A DNA stretch of 41,551 nt, from contig CACZCM010000006.1 of NCBI GenBank assembly GCA_902779615.1, forward strand, positions 1-41,551, in the 5' to 3' direction. How positions within the stretch are numbered: position 1 is the first letter of the stretch; each line of letters starts with the position of its first letter. A program made the translations under genes and the position numbers. The stretch comes from an uncultured Ruminococcus sp. (lineage in GTDB: Bacteria; Bacillota; Clostridia; Oscillospirales; Acutalibacteraceae). The notes beneath the pieces are model-generated. The model was not told where the DNA came from. It saw only the letters and a program-made list of their open reading frames with translations, and made no database searches. Shown in pieces: positions 1 to 8,335 of the stretch.

Positions 1-96
1 TGCAAGGGCAAGAAGCTCTACGACAAGCGTGCGGACATGGCGGAGCGTTCCGCAAAGCGTGACATCGAGCGCACCATCAAGGAACAAAATCGGTAA
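1..96 (+). CDS. smpB: SsrA-binding protein SmpB, C-terminal fragment
   Basis: The window opens inside this gene; only the last 31 codons and the TAA are present. The basic tail, with KKLYDKR followed by AERSAKRDIERTIKEQ, matches the SmpB C-terminus, which enters the mRNA channel of stalled ribosomes during trans-translation. The tmRNA gene begins 7 bp after the stop, so the protein and its RNA partner are adjacent, as in many Firmicutes. The short length is due to the window edge, not to decay. Confidence 0.9.
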   Translation, partial: CKGKKLYDKRADMAERSAKRDIERTIKEQNR

Positions 97-103
97 CACA
101 CAC

Positions 104-449
104 GGGGGTGTAAAGGCTTCGACGGGGATTGCGAGCCTTGGTAAGCGAGCAGCGGTGCGGAACCGCTATAAAAGCCGCACTTAAAAAACAAACGACAACG
201 ATACAGTTGCATTAGCAGCCTGAGTGCTGCTCGTCCTGCCTGAGAGTACCACGGCTCAGGCAAGGGCGTCGATCAGTGGTGAACGCATTCGGGCATACTC
301 CTTTAACCCGTCTGTGTATTAAAGGATACCTTCCTCATAAGCCCGTCATCGGGCGTTTGCGGGAGGGAATCTCAAAACGATGACTACGCTCGTAGAAAGC
401 CTTGGCAACGGGTTTTCGGACAGGGGTTCGATTCCCCTCACCTCCACCA
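104..449 (+). tRNA. ssrA: Transfer-messenger RNA (tmRNA, SsrA)
   Basis: The 5' end GGGGGTG pairs with CACCTCC at 439-445 to form the acceptor stem, followed by A-CCA encoded at 446-449. The 5' part has the hallmark GTAAAGGCTTCGACGGGGAT and the 3' part a T-loop GGTTCGATTCC. The tag frame ends GTT GCA TTA GCA GCC TGA (206-223), giving the usual hydrophobic VALAA degradation signal preceded by NDNDT. An in-frame TAA at 182-184 limits the resume codon to AAA (185) or ACA (188) instead of the more usual G-starting codon. tmRNA rescues stalled ribosomes and tags the nascent peptide for proteolysis. Confidence 0.97.
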
Positions 450-455
450 AAAGTA

Positions 456-504
456 CCTTACTCGAATGCTTATGATAAGCAATGATTCGAGTAAGGCTTT
501 TTTT
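456..504 (+). terminator. Intrinsic terminator of ssrA
   Basis: A 12 bp perfect stem, CCTTACTCGAAT (456-467) with its complement at 485-496, is followed by C and seven T. It lies 7 bp after the encoded CCA. Confidence 0.9.
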
Positions 505-551
505 ATTTAAATCAAAACATATGCAGCGAGATAACCGTCAGCAAAGGGACA

Positions 552-593
552 AAAGCTTTCAATTAATAGTTTTTAACTCGTTCGAAAGCTGCG
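552..593 (+). repeat. Interspersed repeat family B, copy 1 (tail only)
   Basis: AATTAATAGTTTTTAACTCG followed by TTCGAAAGCTG recurs with few changes at 36372-36405 (plus) and on the minus strand at 41186-41217; a weaker match is on the minus strand near 30250-30280. In this copy the long A/T hairpin that precedes the tail elsewhere is reduced to AAAGCTTTC. Confidence 0.6.
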
Positions 594-612
594 CTGACTT
601 TACATCTTTGTA

Positions 613-641
613 TTTACAACCGCTTCGTTTTTTGATATAAT
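613..641 (+). promoter_or_regulatory. Sigma-A type promoter of the dockerin protease
   Basis: TTTACA (613-618), a 17 bp spacer and TATAAT (636-641). The ribosome binding site AAAGAAGG (675-682) lies just upstream of the ATG at 689. Confidence 0.8.
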
Positions 642-688
642 ATATTTGTAAGATCCTTTTATCGTAAATTACAGAAAGAAGGTATGTT

Positions 689-2461
689 ATGAATAGTGTT
701 TATTTTATCAAATACTGTGCTGCTGCGCTGTCGGTTGTCATTGCGGCAGGATCTGCGTTTGCCGTAAATACAAATGCCTCAGATCGGCGTTCACTCAGCG
801 CGAACAAGCTGTCGGCTGCTCCCGTTTACGCTTCGGGCGCATATGAGGAGTTCTCCCGCAGCGACCCGTCATTCCATGAAGACGATGTAAGCATCAGCGA
901 TACTGTCGGCGAAGAGAATGGTTCCGCTCCGCTTTCTTCCTATTATATCGCGCCATCCGCTGCGCCTGACGGGCCTGTGGAAAGCAATGATCTTCCCTCA
1001 TCATATAAAACCGAAACTACCGGTATTCGCGAGCAAGGCTCATACAACACCTGCTGGGCCTTTTCGGGTATCGGCGCACTCGAAGCCCGCCTCTCGAGAG
1101 AGGGGAGAGGCAGCCACGACTTCTCGGAGCAGCACCTGACTTGGTGGGCGTCGAAGGATTATAACATCGATGGGATCGGTTGGCTGTGTCCGAGCCTTTC
1201 ATATGGCGGATACTCCATGATTTCTGCGGGGTACTTTGCTTCATGGCAAGGTCCGAAAACCGAAGAGGATATCCCATACCTTCTCAGCGGAAATAATCAG
1301 CCTCCCGAAAATATGGATTCCACCGACACTCCTTTTGGCGTTACCGGTATCATGTATGTTGACAACGACATAGAATCCGTAAAGCACGCTGTCTACAAAT
1401 ACGGCGGAGTCGCAACCTCGTACAATAACGGCTCGGGATACGGCGCCAACAGATCAAACTATTACCAAAACGGCGACGCTTCTTATTTCTCGGGTCATGC
1501 GATCACCATAATTGGATGGGACGATTATTATTCAAAAGAGAATTTTAAAGAAAACAATCAGCCTCCGTTTGACGGAGCATGGCTCGTCAAAAACAGCTGG
1601 GGTGAAAGCAAGGGCGATAACGGATACACCTGGATATCGTACTACGACAAGTACGTTCTTGACACTCAGCTTTGGGGTGAGAATCTTGCCATCACGAACG
1701 TCCGCACAATGAACGAATATGACAAGCTGTATCAAAACGAGAAATACGGCGCAACGTTTTTTACCTATGTTTCCGACAACAACACGGGCGTAACACTTCC
1801 CGACGTTACATTTGCAAACATATTTAATTTTGACAGCGAGCACAAGTATCTTCAGAAAGTGATATTTGAAACTCACTGCGAAGGCGCAAAATACACCGTG
1901 TATTATATTCCTCTCCAAAACGGAAGACCTGTGACCGACCGCAGTGAATGGCAGACTTTGGCAAGCAGCATTATACCGTATGCCGGATATATCGGTGTTG
2001 ATGTTTCGGGCAAGATAGAGGTTAGCGGCAAGGCGGCTATCGCAGTCGAGATCGATGCTTCAAATCTCGAAAACGCCGAAGCGCAGATGGGTGTTGACGA
2101 GTGGCTCATCAACAGCAGCGGAGATTATGTATTTATGCCGAAGCAGCGCCGAAATCAGAGCTTTGTTATCAACGGCGACGACGTTTACGATCTTGTAGAC
2201 ATTTATGCTGCAAATGACGATTCTACCGGCGGTACGCTAGTCATAAAAGCGATAGCGGGCAGCGATGTTGTCGGCGATGCAGATGACGACTCGGCTGTGA
2301 CCGCGTCGGACGCTTTAACAGTACTTCGAAAATCGGTCGGCTTAGGGGAGATGACGGATCTCCAAATAAAGAACACCGACGTAAACTACGATAACTCCAT
2401 CACTGCAACGGACGCATTGATGATACTGAGAAAATCGGTAGGACTGTTAGAGGAGTTCTGA
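689..2461 (+). CDS. Secreted papain-like (C1A) cysteine protease with C-terminal dockerin
   Basis: This 590 aa protein has a signal peptide (about residues 1-25, cleavage after AFA). It continues with a roughly 80-residue Ser-rich linker and a papain-fold domain. The catalytic set is visible: Gln116 in REQGSYNTCWAFS, Cys122, His270 in SGHAITIIGWDD, and Asn302 in LVKNSWG. A middle region (about 330-520) of unclear fold follows. Residues 527-590 hold two Ca-binding dockerin repeats, each with a D-x-D/N-x-D/S pattern and ATDAL.ILRKSVG, i.e. a type I-like dockerin. Dockerins bind cohesins on scaffoldins, so this protease may be displayed on a cellulosome-like complex; no scaffoldin or cohesin is in the window. 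It is monocistronic, with its own promoter and terminator. Confidence 0.93.
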   Translation: MNSVYFIKYCAAALSVVIAAGSAFAVNTNASDRRSLSANKLSAAPVYASGAYEEFSRSDPSFHEDDVSISDTVGEENGSAPLSSYYIAPSAAPDGPVESNDLPSSYKTETTGIREQGSYNTCWAFSGIGALEARLSREGRGSHDFSEQHLTWWASKDYNIDGIGWLCPSLSYGGYSMISAGYFASWQGPKTEEDIPYLLSGNNQPPENMDSTDTPFGVTGIMYVDNDIESVKHAVYKYGGVATSYNNGSGYGANRSNYYQNGDASYFSGHAITIIGWDDYYSKENFKENNQPPFDGAWLVKNSWGESKGDNGYTWISYYDKYVLDTQLWGENLAITNVRTMNEYDKLYQNEKYGATFFTYVSDNNTGVTLPDVTFANIFNFDSEHKYLQKVIFETHCEGAKYTVYYIPLQNGRPVTDRSEWQTLASSIIPYAGYIGVDVSGKIEVSGKAAIAVEIDASNLENAEAQMGVDEWLINSSGDYVFMPKQRRNQSFVINGDDVYDLVDIYAANDDSTGGTLVIKAIAGSDVVGDADDDSAVTASDALTVLRKSVGLGEMTDLQIKNTDVNYDNSITATDALMILRKSVGLLEEF

Positions 2462-2600
2462 TCTGATTAATTGCGCTATTAAAAACAGAATTCGCACCCT
2501 GCGGTTTTTCGAACAGTATTCCTGAAAAACCGACTGTGCATTATGGGTATTCGATTTAATCAGTGTCTGAGTAATAGTATAACAGGTAGATTTAATAACA

Positions 2601-2634
2601 AAAAATGGCAGGGCTTATCGTCCTGCCATTTTTA
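2601..2634. terminator. Bidirectional intrinsic terminator between convergent genes
   Basis: AAAAATGGCAGG (2601-2612) pairs perfectly with 2622-2633, giving an A-tract/T-tract flanked hairpin that can work on both strands. It can stop the protease transcript (plus) and the prmC operon (minus). A second, weaker hairpin without a T tract lies at 2503-2531. Confidence 0.85.
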
Positions 2635-2871
2635 TTTCTAAAGCTATTATTCAGAACCACACTCAACATCAACAGCAAAGCCAAGAACAATTTGTAATAA
2701 TTCTCTGTTACGACTTTGCGTGCTGCTCCCCTGGATGTGAAATCAGACAATACTGTTGAACCGTATCCAAAAGCGTGGGCGCTGTTGCATAACCTTCCTT
2801 ACCATCGTTTTTGCAATAATCAACCTGTTGTGCTATTAAAGTCTGTTAATAACAAGTTTATTGCATTATGC
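2635..2871. other. Intergenic region, possibly decayed coding sequence
   Basis: About 240 bp between the terminator and the end of prmC with no intact gene. On the minus strand several short, protein-like open stretches in different frames are broken by stops, which would fit a decayed gene tail. No family was recognised. Confidence 0.3.
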
Positions 2872-3729
2872 CTATTTTCCGAAACGGCCGTAGGTGGTTC
2901 GTTTGTACATTTGAAGGTCGAGATCGTATGAGATATCACAGAATCCCGACGCCTTCATTATGTCCGCAGTCGCTTCGTGCTCGTCCTCGCCCGTTTCATA
3001 GACAAGCCAGCCGTTAGGCTTGATTTTTGCCGCCCATCTTTCGGTTATTATGCGATAAAAATCAAGGCCGTCTTTACCTCCGTCGAGAGCCATTCTCGGT
3101 TCATAAGAAAGCTCACGCTGGAGAGTGTCTATCTGATTCGATATGATATAAGGCGGGTTCGAAACGATCATATCAAAGCTGCCGTCGGCAAATTTTTCTG
3201 CGTCTGTCGAAACATCGCCTTTGACGATCGTTATTTCCGCTCCGTTTCTCTCGGCGTTTCTCTTCAAATATCCCAGCGCGTCCTCTGAAAGCTCCAACGC
3301 CGTTACCTGCGCCTGCGGCATCATCTTTTTCAGCGATATCGCAATCGCTCCGCTGCCCGAGCACAAGTCGATCACTCTTGGAGCTTCTCTGCCGTTAAGC
3401 AGCTTCAGCGCGCGTAACACTGTCGTTTCGGTGTCATCACGGGGGATCAGAACTCCTTCGCCGACATAAAAATCATATCCCATAAAATTCCATGTGCCCA
3501 TGATATACTGAAGAGGTCTGCCCGATGCGCGTTCGTCTATACAGTCAAAAAAACGGCGGCAAAGTCCGCTGTCAGCGGGTCTGTCGCCGTGAAGTATCAG
3601 CGCGGTGCGATCGGCGCCGAATATATTTTCCGTCAAATATAAAGCATCGACCTCGGCATCGGGAACTCCTGCTCCCTCAAGTGTCGCTTCGCCCCTTCTG
3701 TATACTTCGTTAAGTGTGAGATTTTCCAT
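2872..3729 (-). CDS. prmC: Peptide chain release factor N5-glutamine methyltransferase PrmC
   Basis: This 285 aa protein methylates the glutamine of the GGQ motif of RF1 and RF2 using S-adenosylmethionine. The N-terminal helical substrate-binding domain covers about residues 1-90. The methyltransferase domain follows, with the SAM-binding DLCSGSGAIAISL loop and the family-defining NPPYI motif (IVSNPPYI, near residue 188) that holds the glutamine side chain. Length is normal. The start ATG is 1 bp after the yqhQ stop, indicating translational coupling. The nearest downstream terminator is the bidirectional hairpin at 2601-2634. Confidence 0.95.
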   Translation of the reverse strand: MENLTLNEVYRRGEATLEGAGVPDAEVDALYLTENIFGADRTALILHGDRPADSGLCRRFFDCIDERASGRPLQYIMGTWNFMGYDFYVGEGVLIPRDDTETTVLRALKLLNGREAPRVIDLCSGSGAIAISLKKMMPQAQVTALELSEDALGYLKRNAERNGAEITIVKGDVSTDAEKFADGSFDMIVSNPPYIISNQIDTLQRELSYEPRMALDGGKDGLDFYRIITERWAAKIKPNGWLVYETGEDEHEATADIMKASGFCDISYDLDLQMYKRTTYGRFGK

Positions 3730-3730
3730 G

Positions 3731-4687
3731 TCAGATCCTGTCCTCGCCGTTTTCGGGAATGACCGGCTTGATCGCTGCTATCGCTATTTCTATCATGCTG
3801 TCGTCAGGCTCGATCGTCGTTATTCTCTGCGCCGCAAGCCCCGGCGCTGCAACTATTCGTGTGAATACATTGTCGTATTTTGCGCACAGCTTTATAAGCT
3901 CATAGCCCACGCCGCATGATACGGGAAGCAGCAATAACTTTATCAGCGTTCTCAGCAGCGGATTTTTCGCTGTTATGAATAATCCGATAATAATGCCTAC
4001 CAGAAGCATGATTATCATGAAGCTGGTTCCGCACCTTGGGTGGAATCGCTTGTATTTTCTCACGTTTTCAACCGTCAGCTCCTCAAGATTCTCATAGCAG
4101 AAGATCGTTTTGTGTTCCGCTCCGTGATACATAAACGTCCTTTTCATATCGGGTGTTCTTGAGATAATAATAATGTATCCGAGGAATATAATGATTTTTA
4201 ACAATCCCTCAAATACGCTGCGCCACATTGTTCCCTTGTCAAGAGCAGGCTGCACCTTTGCCAGCAGATTGAAGATCACCGTCGGAACAGCAAAAAACAG
4301 CAGAACGGCAAGCCCCACGCCGAGTATCGAGGCAAGTGTCATGATGACTCCGAACAGCTTGTCACCAAGCTTGTCCTCGAGCCATGCCTCAAACTTCGAA
4401 GGCTCCTCGTTCTCCTCGTCTGTTCCTTCGACCGACTTTTCGGCGGACAGCATCAAACACTTCATGCTCAGGCGCATCGAGTCGATCATCGTAACAGTGC
4501 CCCTGATAAACGGCAGCTGCAGGAACTTGCTCTTGCTTGCGAGTGATTGAAATGCGATATCCTCGGTGTAGATCGATTTATCAGCCATTCTCACCGCTAC
4601 CGTTGTGCGCTGCGGGCCTCTCATCATAATGCCTTCGATGAGAGCCGATCCTCCTATGGACGTTTTTATTTTCGTGTTTTCCGCCAT
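3731..4687 (-). CDS. yqhQ: DUF1385 family membrane protein, YqhQ-like
   Basis: This 318 aa protein opens with the family signature IGGSALIEGIMMRGPQ, followed by predicted membrane segments near residues 110-135, 150-175, 220-240 and 245-265. Between them are the conserved AEHKTIFCYE and FHPRCGTSF stretches, with His and Cys residues suggestive of metal binding. The family is widespread in Firmicutes next to prmC, and its biochemical role is not known to me. The ATG is preceded by AAGGAA at a rather long spacing. A GC-rich hairpin at 4751-4777 separates it from the kinase gene upstream but has no T tract, so read-through is likely. Confidence 0.88.
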   Translation of the reverse strand: MAENTKIKTSIGGSALIEGIMMRGPQRTTVAVRMADKSIYTEDIAFQSLASKSKFLQLPFIRGTVTMIDSMRLSMKCLMLSAEKSVEGTDEENEEPSKFEAWLEDKLGDKLFGVIMTLASILGVGLAVLLFFAVPTVIFNLLAKVQPALDKGTMWRSVFEGLLKIIIFLGYIIIISRTPDMKRTFMYHGAEHKTIFCYENLEELTVENVRKYKRFHPRCGTSFMIIMLLVGIIIGLFITAKNPLLRTLIKLLLLPVSCGVGYELIKLCAKYDNVFTRIVAAPGLAAQRITTIEPDDSMIEIAIAAIKPVIPENGEDRI

Positions 4688-4776
4688 TGACTAACCATTT
4701 CCTTTCATTTTGTGATGCCGATCTGTTGTCATGACTGACTCAAAGCCCGGGCGGCGAAAAAAACTCCCCGCCGCCG

Positions 4777-6183
4777 TCACAGCATTTTTTCATCGTCCCT
4801 ATCGAGAACCGGTATGGTGATCGTTACCGTTGTTCCGACGTCCTCCTTGCTCTCGATCTGAAGGCTTCCTTTGTGGAGAGTCATTATTTCGTCGGCGACC
4901 GCAAGCCCGATGCCGCTGCCCCGAACAGTTTTATTCGCCTTGAAGAACTTCTCCTTTATTCTCGGAAGATCCTTTTCGTTTATTCCGCAGCCTGTGTCGC
5001 TGATAACGACATTTATCTTCTCGTCTTCACTGCGGACCTCGATCCCGATGACACCGCCTACAGGCGTGTATTTCAGCGCATTGTCTATTATGTTTATGAA
5101 CACCTGTCTGAGTCGGTTTCTGTCGGCAAGTACAGGCGGCAGCGACTCCGGCTCGTCATATACAAAATGCTTTTTCTCTTTTGCGGCGCGTTCCCTGAGC
5201 ATATATACCGCTTCGCCAAGCTCCGCAAGCAGGTCGGTCTTATCCATTGCAAGCACCATTCGTCCGCTCTGGATCCTCGAGAAATCGAGCAGCTCCTCGA
5301 CCATTCCCGTCAGCCTTTCGGACTCGTTGATGATGATCCCCAGCCCCTTGCTCAGCGTTTCGCTGTCAGGCTCGCCTACCGACATGGTTTCAGCCCAGCC
5401 TTTGATCGCCGTCAGCGGTGTGCGAAGCTCATGCGATACCGACGATATAAAGTCGTTCTTCATGCTGTCGGCAGCCTTTATTTCCTCCGACATATGGTTG
5501 ATCGAATCTGTCAGTTCGCCGATCTCATCGTCATACATTTTTTCGACTCGAGTTTCCATATCGCCTTGGGCGATTCTATGCGCGGTTGCCCGCAGCTCCC
5601 TGACAGGCTTGACGATCGTATTCATAAACAGCAGAGTTGGAGCGGCAAACGACGCAAGCAGCAGCAGCGCCGCCGCAAGGAAAAGAAAGATCCACTTCAT
5701 TACCTTCTTGTCGACCGCATCCAGCGGCTTAAAATATCGGATAAGATCAGCGTCGCCGCCTTCAGGGAGCGACACCGTATATGTCATCAGCTTTTCGCCG
5801 CCCTCTCCCGAGTCGGTTCGGAATTTGGGACGGTCGTCACTTTCCCTGTTTGCAGAGGGGAGAGCGAGCGCATCTCCGTTTTGGGGCACGCCGCCCGACA
5901 AGCATATCACATTCCCGTCTTCCGAGAAAACGGCAGTGTCCAGCGACTCCTTTTTTTCGATGCGCTGAACATAGGCAGTCAGCCACTCCCGTTCGCTGCC
6001 GTTTTCAAGCGCGTGGGAATACTGCTCCGCGGCATCGCTGCCAAGCTCCTCAAGATCTGCCTTTACGTTTTCATAATAATATGTTCTGACAGCAAAAGCT
6101 GCGCCGATCACCGTCAGCACCAGTAAGATCACACTGATACTGAGATAATTGAATATCCATCTTTTAACAATACTTTTTCCCAA
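4777..6183 (-). CDS. Sensor histidine kinase (two-component, HisKA/HATPase)
   Basis: The start chosen is TTG at 6183, because GGAGG sits 6 nt upstream; the frame stays open further upstream but only into repeat DNA. The product is 468 aa. A first membrane helix (about 10-32) is followed by an extracytoplasmic sensor region of about 130 residues, a second helix (about 165-190) and a HAMP linker. The H-box is SSVSHELRTPLTAIKG, the N-box NIIDNALKYT, and the G boxes are DTGCGI and GSGIGLAVADEI. It phosphorylates the response regulator encoded upstream at 6599-7303. The 415 bp between the two genes is unusual for such a pair and holds an interspersed repeat. The signal sensed cannot be read from sequence. 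Confidence 0.93.
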   Translation of the reverse strand: MGKSIVKRWIFNYLSISVILLVLTVIGAAFAVRTYYYENVKADLEELGSDAAEQYSHALENGSEREWLTAYVQRIEKKESLDTAVFSEDGNVICLSGGVPQNGDALALPSANRESDDRPKFRTDSGEGGEKLMTYTVSLPEGGDADLIRYFKPLDAVDKKVMKWIFLFLAAALLLLASFAAPTLLFMNTIVKPVRELRATAHRIAQGDMETRVEKMYDDEIGELTDSINHMSEEIKAADSMKNDFISSVSHELRTPLTAIKGWAETMSVGEPDSETLSKGLGIIINESERLTGMVEELLDFSRIQSGRMVLAMDKTDLLAELGEAVYMLRERAAKEKKHFVYDEPESLPPVLADRNRLRQVFINIIDNALKYTPVGGVIGIEVRSEDEKINVVISDTGCGINEKDLPRIKEKFFKANKTVRGSGIGLAVADEIMTLHKGSLQIESKEDVGTTVTITIPVLDRDDEKML

Positions 6184-6305
6184 AAAATGCCTCCGTATTT
6201 GAATATATGTTGAATTCTGCTTTTGATCGGGTATCTGAAAACTTTTTACGCAGATCAAAAGCAGTAAAGCGCATCTTAGTATGCGGTAATAATTATCTTG
6301 TTGTG

Positions 6306-6560
6306 CCTGCCCAATGTAATTAATTAAGGTTCGATAGAGCACAGCATAAAGTTTTCGCCAAGCCTTTTTCAAAAGGCTTGCAGGGTGCAGGGGTGCGGGT
6401 CTCCGGCTGGGAGCCGTCCCCGACGGGGGAGACCTCTGCGCACGTGATCACCGACCGAACCGGTTGGGAACCGTCCCCGACGGCAGGTGAGACCGGAGTC
6501 CCTGCCTGCCAGAGGCGTATCTTCGGCGAACAAAGGCTTGCGCCGGGTTTATTCGTGTTA
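6306..6560 (+). repeat. Composite repeat (family A copy 1, hairpin, GC-rich module) between regulator and kinase
   Basis: The 415 bp gap between the response regulator and kinase holds no gene. At 6312-6345 lies the family A core (CAATGTAATTAATTAAGGTT, then CGATAGAGCAC), also found at 11615 and, inverted, at 36274-36320. It is followed by a hairpin (CAAGCCTTTT near 6360, AAAAGGCTTG at 6371-6380) and a GC-rich stretch to about 6500. That stretch contains two 18 bp near-copies of GGGAGCCGTCCCCGACGG (6409-6426 and 6466-6483). Its CGGCAGGTGAGACCG recurs at 41357-41373. No right-hand inverted end of family A was found. Confidence 0.65.
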
Positions 6561-6598
6561 TTACTGCACAACAAATAAAAACATTTCAAAAACCGTAC

Positions 6599-7303
6599 TC
6601 AGGCGTCCCACTTGTAGCCAAGACCCCAGACGGTCACTATGTACTTCGGGTTGGACGGCTCGTCCTCGACCTTCATTCTCAGGCGTCTGATGTTTACGTC
6701 AACGATCTTTTCTTCTCCGACATACGCAACGCCCCATACATGATTCAAGATGTTCACTCTGTCAAGAGCCTTGCCCGGATTCGAGAAGAAATACTCCATG
6801 ATCTGAAACTCTACCTGCGTCAGCTCGATCGTCTTGCCGTTTTTCAGAAGAGTCCTGTTTCTCAGATTAAGAACAAAATCGCCCGATTTTATCTCTTCTT
6901 TGAAGTTGCTTTCTATATTTGCTTTTGCAAGCGACACCCTCCTGTAAAGAGCGTCAACTCTCGCAACAAGTTCCGACGGGGAAAACGGCTTTGTAACGTA
7001 ATCGTCTGCGCCCAGCATCAGACCCGTCACCTTGTCCATCTCCTGCGTGCGCGCCGTCAGCATGATGATCCCGATACCGCCGTTTCTCGCTCTCAGTTCC
7101 TTACACACGGCAAATCCGTCGCGGCTGCCCGGCATCATTACGTCAAGTATCGCTACGTCAAGATCGCCGTTGTTCTCGTCGTATTTTTCGATCGCTTCGT
7201 CGCCGTTTTCCGCCTCTATCACGTCGTAACCGGCGCGGGTAAGATTAATCACCACGAAGTCGCGAATAGCCGCCTCGTCCTCGCATACCAGTATTTTTTT
7301 CAT
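6599..7303 (-). CDS. OmpR/PhoB-family response regulator
   Basis: This 234 aa protein has a receiver domain (1-120) with acidic pocket CEDE, phosphoacceptor Asp54 in AILDVMMPG, conserved Thr in LTAR and Lys in YVTKPFSPSEL. A C-terminal winged helix of the PhoB type (about 135-232) follows, ending IVTVWGLGYKWDA. The RBS AAGGAGAA precedes the ATG. It is first in the minus-strand run regulator, kinase, yqhQ, prmC, and is presumably the partner of the kinase at 4777-6183. Its DNA targets are unknown. Confidence 0.94.
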   Translation of the reverse strand: MKKILVCEDEAAIRDFVVINLTRAGYDVIEAENGDEAIEKYDENNGDLDVAILDVMMPGSRDGFAVCKELRARNGGIGIIMLTARTQEMDKVTGLMLGADDYVTKPFSPSELVARVDALYRRVSLAKANIESNFKEEIKSGDFVLNLRNRTLLKNGKTIELTQVEFQIMEYFFSNPGKALDRVNILNHVWGVAYVGEEKIVDVNIRRLRMKVEDEPSNPKYIVTVWGLGYKWDA

Positions 7304-7387
7304 AGCTATATTCTCCTTTTGAAGGTATATATATTCCCAAACGCACCGCCCGGAATAATGCGGCGGGAGCGCTTTATGATCTGTGGT

Positions 7388-8053
7388 TTATTTTTGGTTC
7401 ACCTTGACCGCACGGCAGTAATTTATTTTTATACCCTGCTCGCTGAACATGATCTCGTGCTCGGTCAGGATATTCCCTTCAACGCTGCTGTTGTGCAGAT
7501 CGTATGTTTTGAACACAACGTCAAATCCCGACTGACCAAAATATTCAAGACTGTCTTCGAAGAGCGGAAGATCGTCGGTCTTGAAGCGTATCTCTCCGCC
7601 CTCGGGCAGCAGCTGCCAATATTTTTGAAGCTTATTCGGATATGTCAGCCTGCGTTTTTTGTGTTTCGGTTTTGGCCATGGATTGCAGAAATTTATGTAG
7701 ATACGCTGCACATTGTCTTCAGGCGAGAGGATCTTCTCCAGATGCTCGACATTATATGCCGTCAGCATGATGTTGGAGATTTCACGTCCGTTTTTCTCGT
7801 ACAGCGCAGATATATTTCGTCTGGCATTGCCCAGCATATCGCTTTTTATGTCGAGAGCAAGAATATTCACGCCCTCGTTTCGGATACCCAACTCTGCTGC
7901 AAACGTTCCTTTTCCGCAGCCAAGCTCCACATAAAACGGCTGATCCTTCGAATAGCAGTCAGCCCACGAACCGATACGGCTTTCGGGCGATCTCTCAAAA
8001 TAAGGACACACCTCAAGCTCGGGTCTTGCCCACTTTTTTCTTCTGATTCTCAA
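7388..8053 (-). CDS. trmB: tRNA (guanine-N7-)-methyltransferase TrmB
   Basis: This 221 aa SAM-dependent enzyme makes m7G46 in the tRNA variable loop. Visible motifs are ELGCGKGTFAAEL (SAM loop), ALDIKS, and the family signature INFCNPWPKPKHKKRRL, with the substrate-recognition residues. The start codon is TTG at 8053, preceded by GAGGG at 7 nt spacing; no better in-frame start lies nearby. It reads toward the response regulator with an 84 bp gap that holds only a weak hairpin, so partial co-transcription is possible. Confidence 0.95.
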   Translation of the reverse strand: MRIRRKKWARPELEVCPYFERSPESRIGSWADCYSKDQPFYVELGCGKGTFAAELGIRNEGVNILALDIKSDMLGNARRNISALYEKNGREISNIMLTAYNVEHLEKILSPEDNVQRIYINFCNPWPKPKHKKRRLTYPNKLQKYWQLLPEGGEIRFKTDDLPLFEDSLEYFGQSGFDVVFKTYDLHNSSVEGNILTEHEIMFSEQGIKINYCRAVKVNQK

Positions 8054-8169
8054 AATATATCCCTCACTGAATACTCACTGAATATAGAACTCCGGTTAAT
8101 GAATAAAAATTTGTAAATTGTGATTACATTATTCAAAAACGGATTAACGTCTATTTACACTTATTAGTA

Positions 8170-8178
8170 ATTATATCA
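8170..8178 (-). promoter_or_regulatory. Extended -10 promoter candidate for trmB
   Basis: On the minus strand TGATATAAT forms an extended -10 (TGN-TATAAT), about 115 nt upstream of the trmB start. There is no good -35 hexamer. Confidence 0.4.
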
Positions 8179-8285
8179 AACAAACCTTACATTATATTTC
8201 GTTATTAGAATTAAAAATAAAGATTTGTAACATTTGATTAATAAAATGAAACATAACGTTCGTAGCGGCGCCAACAGACTCTAAA

Positions 8286-8335
8286 AGCTCTGCTTTCAAC
8301 AAGCAAAGACAAGCGGCAGGCTCCTCTGCGGTTAT
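8286..8335 (-). repeat. Two-hairpin repeat family, copy 1
   Basis: Read on the minus strand, this segment shares the core AGCCTGCCGCTTGTC followed by TTGAAAGCAGAG and a T-rich end with copies at 20184-20238, 38697-38746 (minus) and 40292-40345. It folds as AGC/GCT, then CTTTGC/GCAGAG with a GTTGAAA-containing loop, then TTTTA. Located between trmB and dnaG. Confidence 0.65.

Noticed and set aside
2716-2931. Plus-strand frame overlapping the end of prmC
   Set aside because: No ribosome site, no motif, and it overlaps the convergent prmC gene.
4873-6126. Long open frame antisense to the histidine kinase (417 codons)
   Set aside because: It lies entirely opposite a gene with full kinase motifs, lacks a ribosome site, and its Arg/His/Leu-rich translation is typical of a shadow frame.
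6740-8116. Long plus-strand open frame across the response regulator and trmB
   Set aside because: It spans two well-supported minus-strand genes and their gap, with no recognisable domain.
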